This document shows, one piece after another, positions 8,601-17,413 of a stretch of 51,881 nt of DNA (the first letter of the stretch is position 1; every line of letters begins with the position of its first letter). The stretch lies in the NCBI GenBank assembly GCA_036510975.1, contig DATCCY010000078.1, forward strand, positions 1 to 51,881. Reading direction: 5' to 3'. Position numbers and translations under genes: made by a program. Under the pieces are notes generated by a model, which was given only the letters and a program-made list of their open reading frames with translations, did not search any database and was not told the DNA's origin. This stretch comes from Longivirga sp036510975. Lineage in GTDB: Bacteria > Actinomycetota > Actinomycetes > S36-B12 > CAIYMF01.

Positions 8601-9134
8601 CTACAGCCAGGAGCTGTACGCCATGAGCAGGGTGTCGTGCCAGCCGCTCCCGTCGGTGTTGCGCTCGCGGCCGTGCAGGATCCCGACGGGTCGGAAGCCG
8701 CAGGCCTGGTAGCAGGCAATCGCCCCCGCGTTCGACGCCGCCGGATCCATCTGGACCAGGTGGTGGCCGCGGTCCTCGACGAGCCAGTCGCGGACCATCG
8801 TCACGACCTCGGTGCCGATCCCGTGCCGGTGCATCGACGGGGCGAGGAACACGTCGATGCCGCACTCGTCGTAGTCCGGGTCGTCACCCTCGTAGGTCTG
8901 CACCATGCCGATGAGCGCGCCGACGGGTCCGAGCTCGGGCGCGTGCGCGATCTCGATGACCCAGCGCGTCGTGTCGGCGTCGAAGTCCAGCGGGAAGTCC
9001 TCGCCGGGCGGGGGGTACCAGCGCGCCACGGACGGGGTGGCGACGATCGCTCTCAGCGCTGTGGCGTCGTCCGTGGAGACCGGCCGCAGGCGGGTCCTGG
9101 CCGAGACGAGAGGCGGGGCGGTGGCTGTGTCCAT
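8601..9134 (-). CDS. GNAT acetyltransferase of the aminoglycoside 6'-N-acetyltransferase type
   Basis: A 177-residue GNAT protein. The segments WYPPP near the N-terminus, GIDVFLAP, HGIGTEVV (the acetyl-CoA loop) and MDPAASNAGAIACYQACGF resemble the arrangement in AAC(6')-I aminoglycoside acetyltransferases. The family mainly acetylates aminoglycosides but contains many chromosomal members with no known drug substrate. The reading frame continues upstream; I chose ATG 9134 because the residues before it do not look like GNAT sequence and would overlap acpS. It converges with glmS (43-base gap) and diverges from acpS. No mobile element flanks it, so it looks resident. Confidence 0.75.
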   Translation of the reverse strand: MDTATAPPLVSARTRLRPVSTDDATALRAIVATPSVARWYPPPGEDFPLDFDADTTRWVIEIAHAPELGPVGALIGMVQTYEGDDPDYDECGIDVFLAPSMHRHGIGTEVVTMVRDWLVEDRGHHLVQMDPAASNAGAIACYQACGFRPVGILHGRERNTDGSGWHDTLLMAYSSWL

Positions 9135-9189
9135 GCGGCTATGCTGCCCCGCCGGGTGGCAGGCTGACAGCCATGACGGGGAACCAGTC

Positions 9190-9561
9190 GTGATCGTCGG
9201 GATCGGTGCGGACGTCGTGAGCGTCCCGCGGTTCTCGGCGTCGCTCGAACGTGCACCGGGCCTGCGCGACCGACTGTTCACCCCTCGCGAGCAGCTCACC
9301 GACGAGCGGCGGCCGCGGACGGACACGTCGCTCGCGGCCCGGTTCGCCGCCAAGGAAGCGGTGGCCAAGGCGCTCGGTGCCCCGCAGGGGATGACCTGGC
9401 ACGACTGCGAGGTCGTGGGCGACAGCGAGGGTCGCCCCTGGCTCAATCTCGTCGGCACGGTCGCCGCAGCAGCCCGCGCGCAGGGGATCGACCGGTGGCA
9501 CCTCTCGCTCAGCCACGACGGCGACCTCGCCGTCGCCTACGTGATCGCGGAGTCCGCATGA
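9190..9561 (+). CDS. acpS: Holo-[acyl-carrier-protein] synthase
   Basis: Transfers 4'-phosphopantetheine from CoA to the serine of acyl carrier protein, activating it for fatty acid synthesis. The 123-residue length is typical. Motifs are GIGADVVSVPRF with the Mg-binding Asp, the helix ARFAAKEAVAKALG with the second metal ligand Glu, and SLSHDGDLAVAYV. The frame is open further upstream, but GTG 9190 gives the family N-terminus and has GGGGAA just upstream. TATGCT at 9140-9145 could be its -10 element. The stop overlaps the next start by 4 bases. Confidence 0.93.
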   Translation: MIVGIGADVVSVPRFSASLERAPGLRDRLFTPREQLTDERRPRTDTSLAARFAAKEAVAKALGAPQGMTWHDCEVVGDSEGRPWLNLVGTVAAAARAQGIDRWHLSLSHDGDLAVAYVIAESA

Positions 9562-11093
9562 CACTGCGTCCCGCCACCGCCGCCCTCCGGGTCGCGACCA
9601 TCCGCGATCTCGAGGCGCGCGCGATGGCCGAGCTGCCTGAGGGCACGCTCATGCAGCGCGCGGCAGCCGCCATCGCCGTGTCCGCGGGCTCGATGCTGCG
9701 CGACGTCGCCGGTCGCGTCAGCGGTTCCCGGGTGGTGCTGCTGGTCGGCAGCGGCGACAACGGGGGCGACGCCCTCTACGCCGGTGCGCGACTGGCCCGT
9801 CGGGGCGCGCGGGTCGACGCCGTCCTCGTCGTCGGCCGGCACCACGAGGCGGGCGCCGCGGCGCTGCTCCGTGCGGGCGGACGCCTGACCGGGACCGACG
9901 ACCTCGTCGCGGCCGCCGAGCTGGTGGCGGCGGCCGACCTCGTGGTCGACGGCATCCTCGGCATCGGCGGGAGCGGTGCTCTGCGCGAGCCCGCGGCGAC
10001 GCTGGCCGCCGTCGCGCGCGAGACCGACTCGTCCGTGCTCGCGGTAGACCTCCCGAGCGGCGTCGACGCGGACTCCGGGGCGGTCGCCGACCCCGAACGG
10101 GTCGTCACGGCCGACCGCACGATCGTCCTGGGCACGCTGAAGCCGGGGCTGCTGGTGGGTGCGGGCGCGGCGCGCTCCGGAGACCTCGAGGTGGTCGACA
10201 TCGGCCTCGACCTGTCGGGGGTCGCGGCCTCGGACGTCGTCGTGCGCATCGACGACGAGTCGGCCGCGGCCGCGGTCGACCGACCGGCCTCGGCCGACGA
10301 CAAGTACACCCGCGGTGTGGTCGGCCTCAGTACCGGGTCGGGCGCGTACCCGGGAGCAGCGGTGCTCTCGACAGGTGGAGCCCGGCACGGGGTGGCCGGC
10401 TACGTGCGCTACAGCGGGCCGGCCTACCAGCAGGTGGTCGCGGCCTGGCCCGACACCGTCGCGACGCCGGGCCGGGTCGCGCTCGCGGGTCGCGTCCAGT
10501 GCTGGGTGGTCGGCTGCGGTCGCGGCACCGACGAGGAGGCGCGCCTGGCGATCCTGGACGCGGCGAGCCTCGGTGTGCCGCTCGTGCTGGACGCCGACGC
10601 GCTCACGGTGCTCGCCGAGGACGCCGAGGTGCGTGCCGCCGTCGTGACCCGCGCCGCCGTGACCGTGCTGACGCCGCACGACGGGGAGTACGCGCGACTG
10701 GCCGGTCACGATGTGGGCCCGGACCGCGTCGGCGCCGCCCGCGAGCTGTCGTCCGCGCTGTCCGCGGTCGTGCTGCTCAAGGGGTCGTCGACCGTGGTGG
10801 CGTCACCGTCGGGCGCCGCGTGGGTCGCCCTGGCGGCCCCTCCCGAGATGGCCACGGCCGGGTCCGGCGACGTCCTGGCCGGCCTCCTCGGCTCGCTGCT
10901 CGCCCACCGCGGCGCGGTGCGCGACGTCGACGACGACACCGCCGGCCGGCTCGCGGCGTGCGCCGCGCACGTGCACGGGGTCGCCGGTGCCCTCGCGGTC
11001 GGTCCCGGCCGCCCGATCACCGCTCTCGACATCGTGACGACGCTCCCGGCCGCGATCGGCCGGGTGCGCGGCTGGGCGCGCTCGGAGGACTGA
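9558..11093 (+). CDS. nnr: Bifunctional NAD(P)HX epimerase/dehydratase
   Basis: Repairs hydrated NADH and NADPH: the N-terminal domain epimerises the hydrate and the C-terminal domain dehydrates it using ADP or ATP. The product is 511 residues. The YjeF-N domain (about 1-220) has GSGDNGGDALYAGARLARRG near residues 65-85. The carbohydrate-kinase-like domain (about 230-511) has DADALTVL, LTPHDGEYARL and ATAGSGDVLAGLLG. Both domains look complete. ATG 9558 overlaps the acpS stop (ATGA), so they are translationally coupled. The acpS-nnr-alr order is common in actinobacteria. Confidence 0.93.
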   Translation: MTLRPATAALRVATIRDLEARAMAELPEGTLMQRAAAAIAVSAGSMLRDVAGRVSGSRVVLLVGSGDNGGDALYAGARLARRGARVDAVLVVGRHHEAGAAALLRAGGRLTGTDDLVAAAELVAAADLVVDGILGIGGSGALREPAATLAAVARETDSSVLAVDLPSGVDADSGAVADPERVVTADRTIVLGTLKPGLLVGAGAARSGDLEVVDIGLDLSGVAASDVVVRIDDESAAAAVDRPASADDKYTRGVVGLSTGSGAYPGAAVLSTGGARHGVAGYVRYSGPAYQQVVAAWPDTVATPGRVALAGRVQCWVVGCGRGTDEEARLAILDAASLGVPLVLDADALTVLAEDAEVRAAVVTRAAVTVLTPHDGEYARLAGHDVGPDRVGAARELSSALSAVVLLKGSSTVVASPSGAAWVALAAPPEMATAGSGDVLAGLLGSLLAHRGAVRDVDDDTAGRLAACAAHVHGVAGALAVGPGRPITALDIVTTLPAAIGRVRGWARSED

Positions 11094-11101
11094 CCCGACG
11101 T

Positions 11102-11120
11102 CGCGCGGTGTCACCGCGCG
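11102..11120. terminator. Short hairpin between nnr and alr
   Basis: CGCGCGGT at 11102-11109 pairs perfectly with ACCGCGCG at 11113-11120 around a GTC loop. It could be a weak terminator or an attenuator before alr. No T-run. Confidence 0.3.
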
Positions 11121-11140
11121 CGGTACGAGAGACTGAGCAG

Positions 11141-12334
11141 GTGAGCCCCGTGGACCGGACCCTGCCCGGCGTGCCCGCCACGTCGCAGGTCGGCTGGACG
11201 ACGGACGCGGTGGCGCGCGGCGCGGTGGCCACGATCGACCTCGACGCCCTGCGCGGCAACCTCGCCCGCGTGCGCGAGCTGACCGGCGACGCTGCGGTGA
11301 TGGCGGTCGTGAAGGCCGACGCCTACGGCCACGGACTGGTCCCCTGCGCCCGGGCAGCGCTCGAGGGCGGTGCTAGCTGGCTCGGTGCGGCGCTTCCCGA
11401 CGAGGCCGTCGCCCTGCGCGACGCGGGGGTCGGCGGACGCGTGCTCACGTGGCTCACGACGCCCGGCGCACCGTGGGTCGCGCTCCTCGAGCGCGACGTC
11501 GACGTGTCGGTCTCCGCGCAGTGGGCGCTCGAGGCGGTCCGCGCAGCGGCGCTGGCGACCGGGCGCCGCGCCCGCGTGCACCTCAAGGCCGACACCGGAC
11601 TGTCGCGCAACGGCGCCACGCCGGACGACTGGCCGGCGCTCGTCGGGGCGGCGCGCGCGGCCGAGCTGGACGACCTGGTCGAGGTGACCGGGCTGTGGTC
11701 GCACTTCGCGTGCGCCGACGAGCCGACGCACCCGTCGGTCGGCCGCCAGGTCGGCGTGTTCGACGAGGCGCTCGCGGTCGCGGAGTCGGCCGGCCTGCGG
11801 CCCGAGGTGCGTCACCTCGCGAACTCGGCCGGGGCCCTCGGCGTACCCCGCAGCCGCCACGACCTCGTCCGGGTCGGGATCGCGATGTACGGCCTGTCGC
11901 CGGGCGCGGCGGTCGGCTCGGCCCGCGACCTCGGCCTGCGCCCGGTGATGACGCTGCGGGCGCGCCTCGCCTCCGTGAAGCGGATCCCCTCCGGATCGGG
12001 GATCTCCTACGGCCACATCTACACCACCACCCGGGACACCACCGTGGCGCTGGTCCCGCTGGGCTACGCCGACGGCATCCCGCGCGCGGCGGCGAACGTC
12101 GGCCCGGTGCTGGCGGCCGGCTCGGTCCGTCCGATCGCGGGTCGCGTCTGCATGGACCAGGTCGTCCTCGACCTCGGGGACGACGCAGCCGCGCCGGGCG
12201 ACGAGGTCGTGCTCTTCGGCGAGGGCGGCCCCTCGGCCGACGACTGGGCGGCCGCGTGCGGCACCATCGGGTACGAGATCGTGACGCGCATCGGGCCGCG
12301 CGTCCCGAGGGTCCCCCTGGAGGTGACGACGTGA
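11141..12334 (+). CDS. alr: Alanine racemase
   Basis: PLP enzyme making D-alanine for peptidoglycan. The 397-residue product has the PLP-lysine motif VVKADAYGHG (Lys58 from the GTG at 11141), and GSGISYGHIY with the second catalytic base Tyr. It also has GRVCMDQVVLDLG near the C-terminus. GTG 11141 was chosen because it follows a GAGCAG sequence; GTG 11150 three codons later is possible. The family core begins ATIDLDALRGNL. The stop overlaps the next start by 4 bases (GTGA). Confidence 0.95.
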   Translation: MSPVDRTLPGVPATSQVGWTTDAVARGAVATIDLDALRGNLARVRELTGDAAVMAVVKADAYGHGLVPCARAALEGGASWLGAALPDEAVALRDAGVGGRVLTWLTTPGAPWVALLERDVDVSVSAQWALEAVRAAALATGRRARVHLKADTGLSRNGATPDDWPALVGAARAAELDDLVEVTGLWSHFACADEPTHPSVGRQVGVFDEALAVAESAGLRPEVRHLANSAGALGVPRSRHDLVRVGIAMYGLSPGAAVGSARDLGLRPVMTLRARLASVKRIPSGSGISYGHIYTTTRDTTVALVPLGYADGIPRAAANVGPVLAAGSVRPIAGRVCMDQVVLDLGDDAAAPGDEVVLFGEGGPSADDWAAACGTIGYEIVTRIGPRVPRVPLEVTT

Positions 12335-13452
12335 GCCAGGACTTCATGGGGCTCCCGGCGACGCCGGGGCGGGTCGCCGGGATCGTCGGTGCCCTCAGCG
12401 CTGCCGCCGCCGTGGGTGCCGCGGTCGGGGTCGCGGCCGAGCGGGTGCTCGTACGACGCGCCATCCGTCCCGACTCCGAGCGCGACGAGCCCTTCGGCGG
12501 CCTGCGTGGTCGCGTGGTGCCCGCGGTCGCCACGGACGGAACTTCGCTGCACGTGGAGGTGGAGGACCCGCCCGAGGGGTCGATCGCCGATCGGGCCGGG
12601 GACGGGCTCACCATCATCTTCAGCCACGGCTACGCGCTCGAGGAGGACTGCTGGCACTACCAGCGGCGCGACCTGCGCGCCCTGGGTCGCCTCGTGCTCT
12701 GGGACCAGCGCAGCCACGCCCGCAGCGGGCGCGGCCCGAAGGAGAACGCGACGATCGACCAGCTCGGTCGCGACCTCGATGCGGTGATCGAGGCGACCGC
12801 GCCGACCGGCCCGATCGTCCTCGTGGGGCACTCGATGGGCGGCATGACCGTGATGTCCTACGCTGCCCTGCACCCGGAGGCGTTCGGCGACCGGGTGCGC
12901 GGCGTCGCGCTGCTCGCGACGACATCGGGCGGGCTGGCCGACGTACCCAGCCTCGGGTTGCCGCCGGCGGTCGCGAAGTGGTTCCACGCGGCCGCGCCGG
13001 GGATCGCCGGACAGCTCGCCGAGCGCAAGGAGCTGGTCGAGCGCGGTCGCAAGGCGGGCAGCGACATCGCCTACCTGCTCACGAGGGTCTACTCGTTCGG
13101 CTCCAACGTCCCGCCGTCGCTGACCGGTTTCGTCCATCGCATGCTCTCCGCGACGCCGATCGACGTCGTCGCGGAGTTCCTGCCCACCCTCGAGGCGCAC
13201 GACAAGACCACGGCGCTGGAGTCGATCGGCCGGGTCGACACCCTCGTGATCGTCGGTGACTCCGACCTGCTCACGCCGACCGAGCACAGCGACGAGATCG
13301 TGCGTCACGTGCCCGGGGCGGAGCTGGTCGTGATCCCGGACAGCGGGCACATGCTCATGCTGGAGAAGTACCCCGAGGTGAACCAGCACCTGCGCGAGCT
13401 CGTGGCCCGCGTGCGCAAGGGGATCGCGGCCGAGACCGGGGCCTCTGCGTGA
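12331..13452 (+). CDS. Membrane-anchored alpha/beta hydrolase
   Basis: A 373-residue protein. Residues about 13-40 are Ala/Gly/Val-rich and hydrophobic, probably a signal anchor. An alpha/beta-hydrolase fold follows: FSHGYALEED carries the oxyanion HG, GHSMGG holds the nucleophile Ser168, and the later VGDSDLLTP and DSGHMLMLE supply the acid and the histidine. The substrate is unknown. GGAGGTGA precedes GTG 12331, and the gene overlaps alr and tsaE by 4 bases each, so it is expressed within the alr-tsa run. A hydrolase between alr and tsaE is, as I recall, widespread in actinobacteria, which suggests an envelope housekeeping role. Confidence 0.85.
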   Translation: MSQDFMGLPATPGRVAGIVGALSAAAAVGAAVGVAAERVLVRRAIRPDSERDEPFGGLRGRVVPAVATDGTSLHVEVEDPPEGSIADRAGDGLTIIFSHGYALEEDCWHYQRRDLRALGRLVLWDQRSHARSGRGPKENATIDQLGRDLDAVIEATAPTGPIVLVGHSMGGMTVMSYAALHPEAFGDRVRGVALLATTSGGLADVPSLGLPPAVAKWFHAAAPGIAGQLAERKELVERGRKAGSDIAYLLTRVYSFGSNVPPSLTGFVHRMLSATPIDVVAEFLPTLEAHDKTTALESIGRVDTLVIVGDSDLLTPTEHSDEIVRHVPGAELVVIPDSGHMLMLEKYPEVNQHLRELVARVRKGIAAETGASA

Positions 13453-13979
13453 GCCCGCTGGTCGTCGCCGACCGTGCGGCGATGCACCGGCTGGGGGAGG
13501 CGCTCGCCCGCGAGCTCCGCCGCGGCGACCTCGTGGTGCTCTCGGGCGGGCTGGGCGCTGGCAAGACGACGCTGACGCAGGGAATCGGCCGCGGGCTGGG
13601 GGTGCGCGGCGAGGTGACGTCACCGACGTTCGTGATCGCGCGCGTGCATCCCTCGACCGTCGGCGGTCCCGCGCTGGTCCACGTCGACGCCTACCGGCTC
13701 TCGTCGCTCGACGAGGTCGACGACCTGGACCTCGACGCGTCGCTCGAGGACGCGGTCACCGTCGTGGAGTGGGGCGAGGGCAAGGTCGAGGGGCTCGCGC
13801 CGGACCGGCTGCTCGTGCACATCGAGCGACCGACGGGCGCCGACGTGTCCGCGGTGTCCGGGGCGGCGGACCCGTCGAGCGACACGGCCGAGCCGCGCAC
13901 CGTCTCGCTCTCGGGCGTCGGGCCGCGCTGGGACGGCGTCGATCTCGGCGCGCTGATCGCTGCGTCGGCGTCGTCATGA
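13449..13979 (+). CDS. tsaE: tRNA t6A synthesis ATPase TsaE
   Basis: ATPase that recharges the TsaB-TsaD complex making N6-threonylcarbamoyladenosine at position 37 of ANN-decoding tRNAs. The 176-residue product has Walker A GGLGAGKTTLTQG (Lys39), the family segment TSPTFV and the acidic VEWGE motif. It is slightly longer than many TsaE proteins because of a Ser/Asp-rich stretch in the C-terminal third. It overlaps both neighbours by 4 bases and starts the canonical tsaE-tsaB-rimI-tsaD run. Confidence 0.93.
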   Translation: MSPLVVADRAAMHRLGEALARELRRGDLVVLSGGLGAGKTTLTQGIGRGLGVRGEVTSPTFVIARVHPSTVGGPALVHVDAYRLSSLDEVDDLDLDASLEDAVTVVEWGEGKVEGLAPDRLLVHIERPTGADVSAVSGAADPSSDTAEPRTVSLSGVGPRWDGVDLGALIAASASS

Positions 13980-14641
13980 TGCTCCTCGCGCTCGACACCT
14001 CGTCCGCCGCGATCACGGCCGCGCTGCACGACGGGGCGTCCGTGCTGGCACAGGCGACGGAGCTCGGCGCCCAGGCCCACGGCGAGCTGCTCGCGCCGAC
14101 GATCGCGCGCGTCCTGACGGAGGCCGGGGTCGGCGTACGCGACCTCACGCACGTAGCGGTCGGGGTCGGGCCGGGTCCGTTCACCGGCCTGCGTGTCGGG
14201 CTCGTGACCGCGCGGGTCATGGCGGAGGCGCTCGGCATCCCGGCGTACGGCGTGTGCTCGCTGGACGCCGTGGCTGCCGAGGCCGTCGCCACGGGCACGG
14301 TCGAGGGCCCGTTCGCGGTGGTCACCGACGCGCGGCGCAAGGAGGTCTACCTCGCGGCGTACGACGGCGACGGGAGGCGGTTGTCCGATCCCGACGTCGT
14401 ACGGCCTGCCGACGTCGACCCCTCGGTCGCTGCCGGTCCTGTGGTGGGTGCGGGGTCGTGGCTCTACCCCGCGGTGTTCGTCGACCCGCGCGAGCCGCGT
14501 CTGGTGTCCGCCGCGTGGATCGCGACCTGCGCCGTGGCCGGGCTCGACGCGGGTGAGCCGCTTCGCGACACGGCGCCGATGTACCTGCGCCGACCGGACG
14601 CCGTCGAGAGCCACGCGCGCAAGCGGGTGACGCAGCCGTGA
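13976..14641 (+). CDS. tsaB: tRNA t6A synthesis scaffold TsaB
   Basis: Inactive ASKHA-fold partner of TsaD required for t6A37 formation. The product is 221 residues from ATG 13976 (the next codon, ATG 13979, is equally possible). The N-terminus LLALDTSSAAITAAL and the loop VGVGPGPFTGLRVGL are typical, followed by DARRKEVYLA. The longer upstream frame overlaps tsaE and is not family sequence. The start overlaps the tsaE stop (ATGA). Confidence 0.93.
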   Translation: MMLLALDTSSAAITAALHDGASVLAQATELGAQAHGELLAPTIARVLTEAGVGVRDLTHVAVGVGPGPFTGLRVGLVTARVMAEALGIPAYGVCSLDAVAAEAVATGTVEGPFAVVTDARRKEVYLAAYDGDGRRLSDPDVVRPADVDPSVAAGPVVGAGSWLYPAVFVDPREPRLVSAAWIATCAVAGLDAGEPLRDTAPMYLRRPDAVESHARKRVTQP

Positions 14642-15093
14642 GCGTGCGAGCCATGCGGTGGTGGGACGTCGAGGCCGTGGCGAGGCTCGAGCGCGAGCTC
14701 TTCGCGCACGACCCGTGGTCGGTCGAGCAGTTCTGGGGCGAGCTCGCGCACGTGCCGGAGACCCGGTGGTACGCCGTCCACGAGGACGGCTCGGGCATCG
14801 ACGGCTACGCCGGCCTGTTCGCCGTGCCGCCGGAGGCCGACGTGCAGACCATCGGCGTAGCGCCGCGGTCGCAGGAACGCGGTCTCGGCCGCGAGCTGCT
14901 CGACGCGCTCGTCGCCGAGGCGGAGCGCCGTGGCTGCGCGCAGCTGTTCCTCGAGGTCCGCGTCGACAACGCCGCGGCCATCGGCCTCTACGAGCGCGCG
15001 GGCTTCGAGCGGCAGGGTCGGCGCAGGAACTACTACGGCGACGGGATCGACGCCCTTGTGCTGCGTCGCCGTCTCGGTGGTGATGGGTCGTGA
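14638..15093 (+). CDS. rimI: Ribosomal-protein-alanine N-acetyltransferase RimI-like
   Basis: A GNAT enzyme of the RimI family, which in E. coli acetylates the N-terminus of S18. The 151-residue product has the N-terminal MRWWDVEAVARLERELF and the acetyl-CoA loop QERGLGREL. The motif EVRVDNAAAIGLYERAGF and the ending RRNYYGDGIDALVLRR are also RimI features. It overlaps tsaB and tsaD by 4 bases. Location between tsaB and tsaD strongly supports RimI. Confidence 0.92.
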   Translation: MSVRAMRWWDVEAVARLERELFAHDPWSVEQFWGELAHVPETRWYAVHEDGSGIDGYAGLFAVPPEADVQTIGVAPRSQERGLGRELLDALVAEAERRGCAQLFLEVRVDNAAAIGLYERAGFERQGRRRNYYGDGIDALVLRRRLGGDGS

Positions 15094-16139
15094 CCGCCGA
15101 CGAGCCGCTCGTCCTGGGCATCGAGACGTCGTGCGACGAGACGGGGGTCGGGCTCGTGCGGGGGAGGACCTTGCTGGCCGACGCCGTGGCCAGCAGCGTC
15201 GACGAGCACGCGCGCTTCGGCGGCGTGGTGCCCGAGGTGGCGAGCCGCGCCCACCTGCACGCGATGGTGCCGACCATCCGCCGCGCGTGCGAGACGGCGG
15301 GCGTCACGCTGCGCGACGTCGACGCGATCGCGGTGACGGCGGGGCCAGGGCTGGCCGGTGCGCTGCTCGTCGGGGTGGCGGCGGCCAAGGCGCTCGCACT
15401 CTCCCTCGACCGTCCGATCTACGGCGTCAACCACCTCGCGGCGCACGTGGCCGTCGACCAGCTCCAGCACGGGCCGCTCCCCGAGCCGACGATGGCGCTG
15501 CTGGTCTCCGGCGGTCACTCGTCGCTGCTGCTCGTGCTCGACGTGACGTCCGACATCCGTCCGCTCGGCGCGACGATCGACGACGCCGCCGGCGAGGCGT
15601 TCGACAAGGTCGCGCGGGTCCTCGGCCTGCCGTTCCCGGGTGGCCCGCACATCGACCGAGTGGCCCACGACGGCGTGATCGAGATCGACTTCCCCCGTGG
15701 ACTCACCTCTGGTCGCGACCTGGAGCGCCACCGGTTCGACTTCTCCTTCAGCGGACTCAAGACCGCGGTCGCGCGGTGGGTCGAGGCCCGAGAGGCCAGC
15801 GGCGAGCCAGTCCCGGTCGCCGACGTGGCGGCCTCCTTCCAGGAGGCCGTGGTCGACGTGCTCACCCGCAAGGCGCTGCTCGCCTGCGCGGAGAACGGCG
15901 TCGAGCACCTCGTCGTCGGCGGCGGTGTCGCGGCCAACTCGCGGTTGCGGGCGATGGCCCAGGAGCGGTGCGACGCGGCGGGTGTCGAGCTCCGTGTCCC
16001 GCGGCCGGGCTTGTGCACCGACAACGGCGCGATGGTGGCCGCGCTGGGCGCGGAGATGGTCGGCAGGGGGCGGCTGCCGGGCTCGCTGGGGCTCCCGGCA
16101 GACTCGTCGATGCCCGTCACGCAGGTGAGCGCCCGCTAG
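15090..16139 (+). CDS. tsaD: tRNA N6-adenosine threonylcarbamoyltransferase TsaD
   Basis: Transfers the threonylcarbamoyl group from its AMP ester to A37 of tRNA. The 349-residue product has GIETSCDETGVG at 10-21, the metal-binding histidines of NHLAAH (His115, His119) and LLVSGGHSSLL. DDAAGEAFDKVARVLGLPFPGGP and GGGVAANSRLR complete the family signature. GTG 15090 overlaps rimI by 4 bases. It ends the t6A run. Confidence 0.96.
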   Translation: MTADEPLVLGIETSCDETGVGLVRGRTLLADAVASSVDEHARFGGVVPEVASRAHLHAMVPTIRRACETAGVTLRDVDAIAVTAGPGLAGALLVGVAAAKALALSLDRPIYGVNHLAAHVAVDQLQHGPLPEPTMALLVSGGHSSLLLVLDVTSDIRPLGATIDDAAGEAFDKVARVLGLPFPGGPHIDRVAHDGVIEIDFPRGLTSGRDLERHRFDFSFSGLKTAVARWVEAREASGEPVPVADVAASFQEAVVDVLTRKALLACAENGVEHLVVGGGVAANSRLRAMAQERCDAAGVELRVPRPGLCTDNGAMVAALGAEMVGRGRLPGSLGLPADSSMPVTQVSAR

Positions 16140-16154
16140 CCCCGAAGGAGCCCG

Positions 16155-16421
16155 ATGATCGTCCGGATGTGGGAGGCCACCGTCGCCCCCGGCCGCTTCG
16201 ACGACGCGGTCGCGTGGGTCCGCCAGGACCTGGTGCGCCGTGCTCTGCTCACCGAGGGCTGCCTGTCCGCCGAGATCCTGGTGCACGAGGGCACGCCGGA
16301 GTCCGTCGTGCTGCTCACGAGGTGGGACGTCGCGCCCGTCTTCGAGGAGTCGCCGGGCGACGAGCTGTTCACCCGGGCCCGCGCCCAGCACCTGCAGACG
16401 CTGCGCCCCGAGATCGGCTGA
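16155..16421 (+). CDS. Small dimeric alpha-beta barrel (ABM-like) protein
   Basis: 88 residues. The start MIVRMWEATVAPGRFDDAVAWV and the central SAEILVHEGTPESVVLLTRWD fit the ferredoxin-like dimeric barrel of small monooxygenase-like proteins (ABM/heme-degrading type). No specific catalytic residue can be assigned. AAGGAG lies just upstream of ATG 16155. It sits between tsaD and the homocysteine methyltransferase and is probably co-transcribed with both. Function unknown. Confidence 0.6.
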   Translation: MIVRMWEATVAPGRFDDAVAWVRQDLVRRALLTEGCLSAEILVHEGTPESVVLLTRWDVAPVFEESPGDELFTRARAQHLQTLRPEIG

Positions 16422-16426
16422 CCCGC

Positions 16427-17350
16427 ATGACCTCCCTGCGCGACCTGCTCAGGTCGGGCGCGGCGGCGATCGACGGTGGGCTCGCGTCGGAGCTCGAGGC
16501 GCGCGGTCACGACCTCTCGGGCACGCTGTGGTCGGCGCGGCTGCTGCGCGACGACCCGGCCGCGATCCGCGACGTGCACGCGGCGTACTTCCTCGCCGGC
16601 GCGACCGTCGGCATCTCGGCGAGCTACCAGGCCTCGCGCTCCGGCTTCGAGCGCAACGGTTCCACGGGCGAGGAGGCGGACCGCCTGCTCGCCCTGTCCG
16701 TCGACCTCGTGCGCCAGGGACGCGAGATCGCCGCGGCCGCGGGTGCCTCGCAGCCGATGCTCGTCGCGGCCTCCGTCGGTCCCTACGGCGCCACGCTGCA
16801 CGACGGGTCGGAGTACCGCGGCCGCTACGGCGTCCCCCACGACGACCTCGTCGCCTTCCACCGCGAGCGGCTCGACGTCCTGGTGTCGGCGGCCCCCGAC
16901 CTGCTCGCCATCGAGACGGTCCCCGACCTCGACGAGGCACGAGCGGTCGTGGAGGCGCTGCAGGACCACCGCGTTCCCGCGTGGCTGTCGTTCTCCTGCG
17001 TCGACGACGGGCACACGTGTGCCGGGCAGTCGATCGAGGACGCGGCCGGACTCGTCGCCGCGGCGCCGACGCTCGAGGCGATCGGCATCAACTGCACGAA
17101 GCCGGAGCACGTCGCCGGGCTGGTGGCGCGGATCCGCGCGGCCGCGCCGGACCTGCCCGTCGTCGTCTACCCCAACGCCGGTCGGGTGTGGGACGGCGTC
17201 GCGTGTGTGTGGCTGGGCGACGGCACGGACCTGCTCCCGCGCCCGGCGGTCGCCGCCTGGTTCGACGCCGGAGTCTCCCTCGTCGGCGGCTGCTGCGGGC
17301 TGGGACCCGACGCGATCGCCGACGTCGCGGCCGTGGCGTCGTCGAGGTGA
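16427..17350 (+). CDS. mmuM: Homocysteine S-methyltransferase
   Basis: Zinc-dependent methyl transfer to homocysteine, giving methionine, usually from S-methylmethionine. The 307-residue product has AAIDGGLASELE near the N-terminus and the substrate-loop segment ISASYQAS. The three zinc cysteines are supplied by GINCT and the C-terminal GGCCGLGP. This is the short, cobalamin-independent family (MmuM/YagD), not MetH. The long upstream frame belongs to tsaD's shadow; ATG 16427 gives the family N-terminus. Confidence 0.9.
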   Translation: MTSLRDLLRSGAAAIDGGLASELEARGHDLSGTLWSARLLRDDPAAIRDVHAAYFLAGATVGISASYQASRSGFERNGSTGEEADRLLALSVDLVRQGREIAAAAGASQPMLVAASVGPYGATLHDGSEYRGRYGVPHDDLVAFHRERLDVLVSAAPDLLAIETVPDLDEARAVVEALQDHRVPAWLSFSCVDDGHTCAGQSIEDAAGLVAAAPTLEAIGINCTKPEHVAGLVARIRAAAPDLPVVVYPNAGRVWDGVACVWLGDGTDLLPRPAVAAWFDAGVSLVGGCCGLGPDAIADVAAVASSR

Positions 17351-17413
17351 GCGCCTCGGCCTGAGCGCGACGGGACTGGGCGGACTCGGCCGCCGGACCG
17401 CAGCGGTGGCAAC

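Noticed and set aside
6680..8719. 679-residue minus-strand open frame opposite glmS
   Set aside because: Composition is a reverse-complement shadow of glmS (Asp/Arg/Val/Leu repeats) and no domain is visible.
8601..9134. Horizontally acquired resistance cassette
   Set aside because: No integrase, attC-like site, insertion sequence or composition shift flanks the AAC(6')-like gene.
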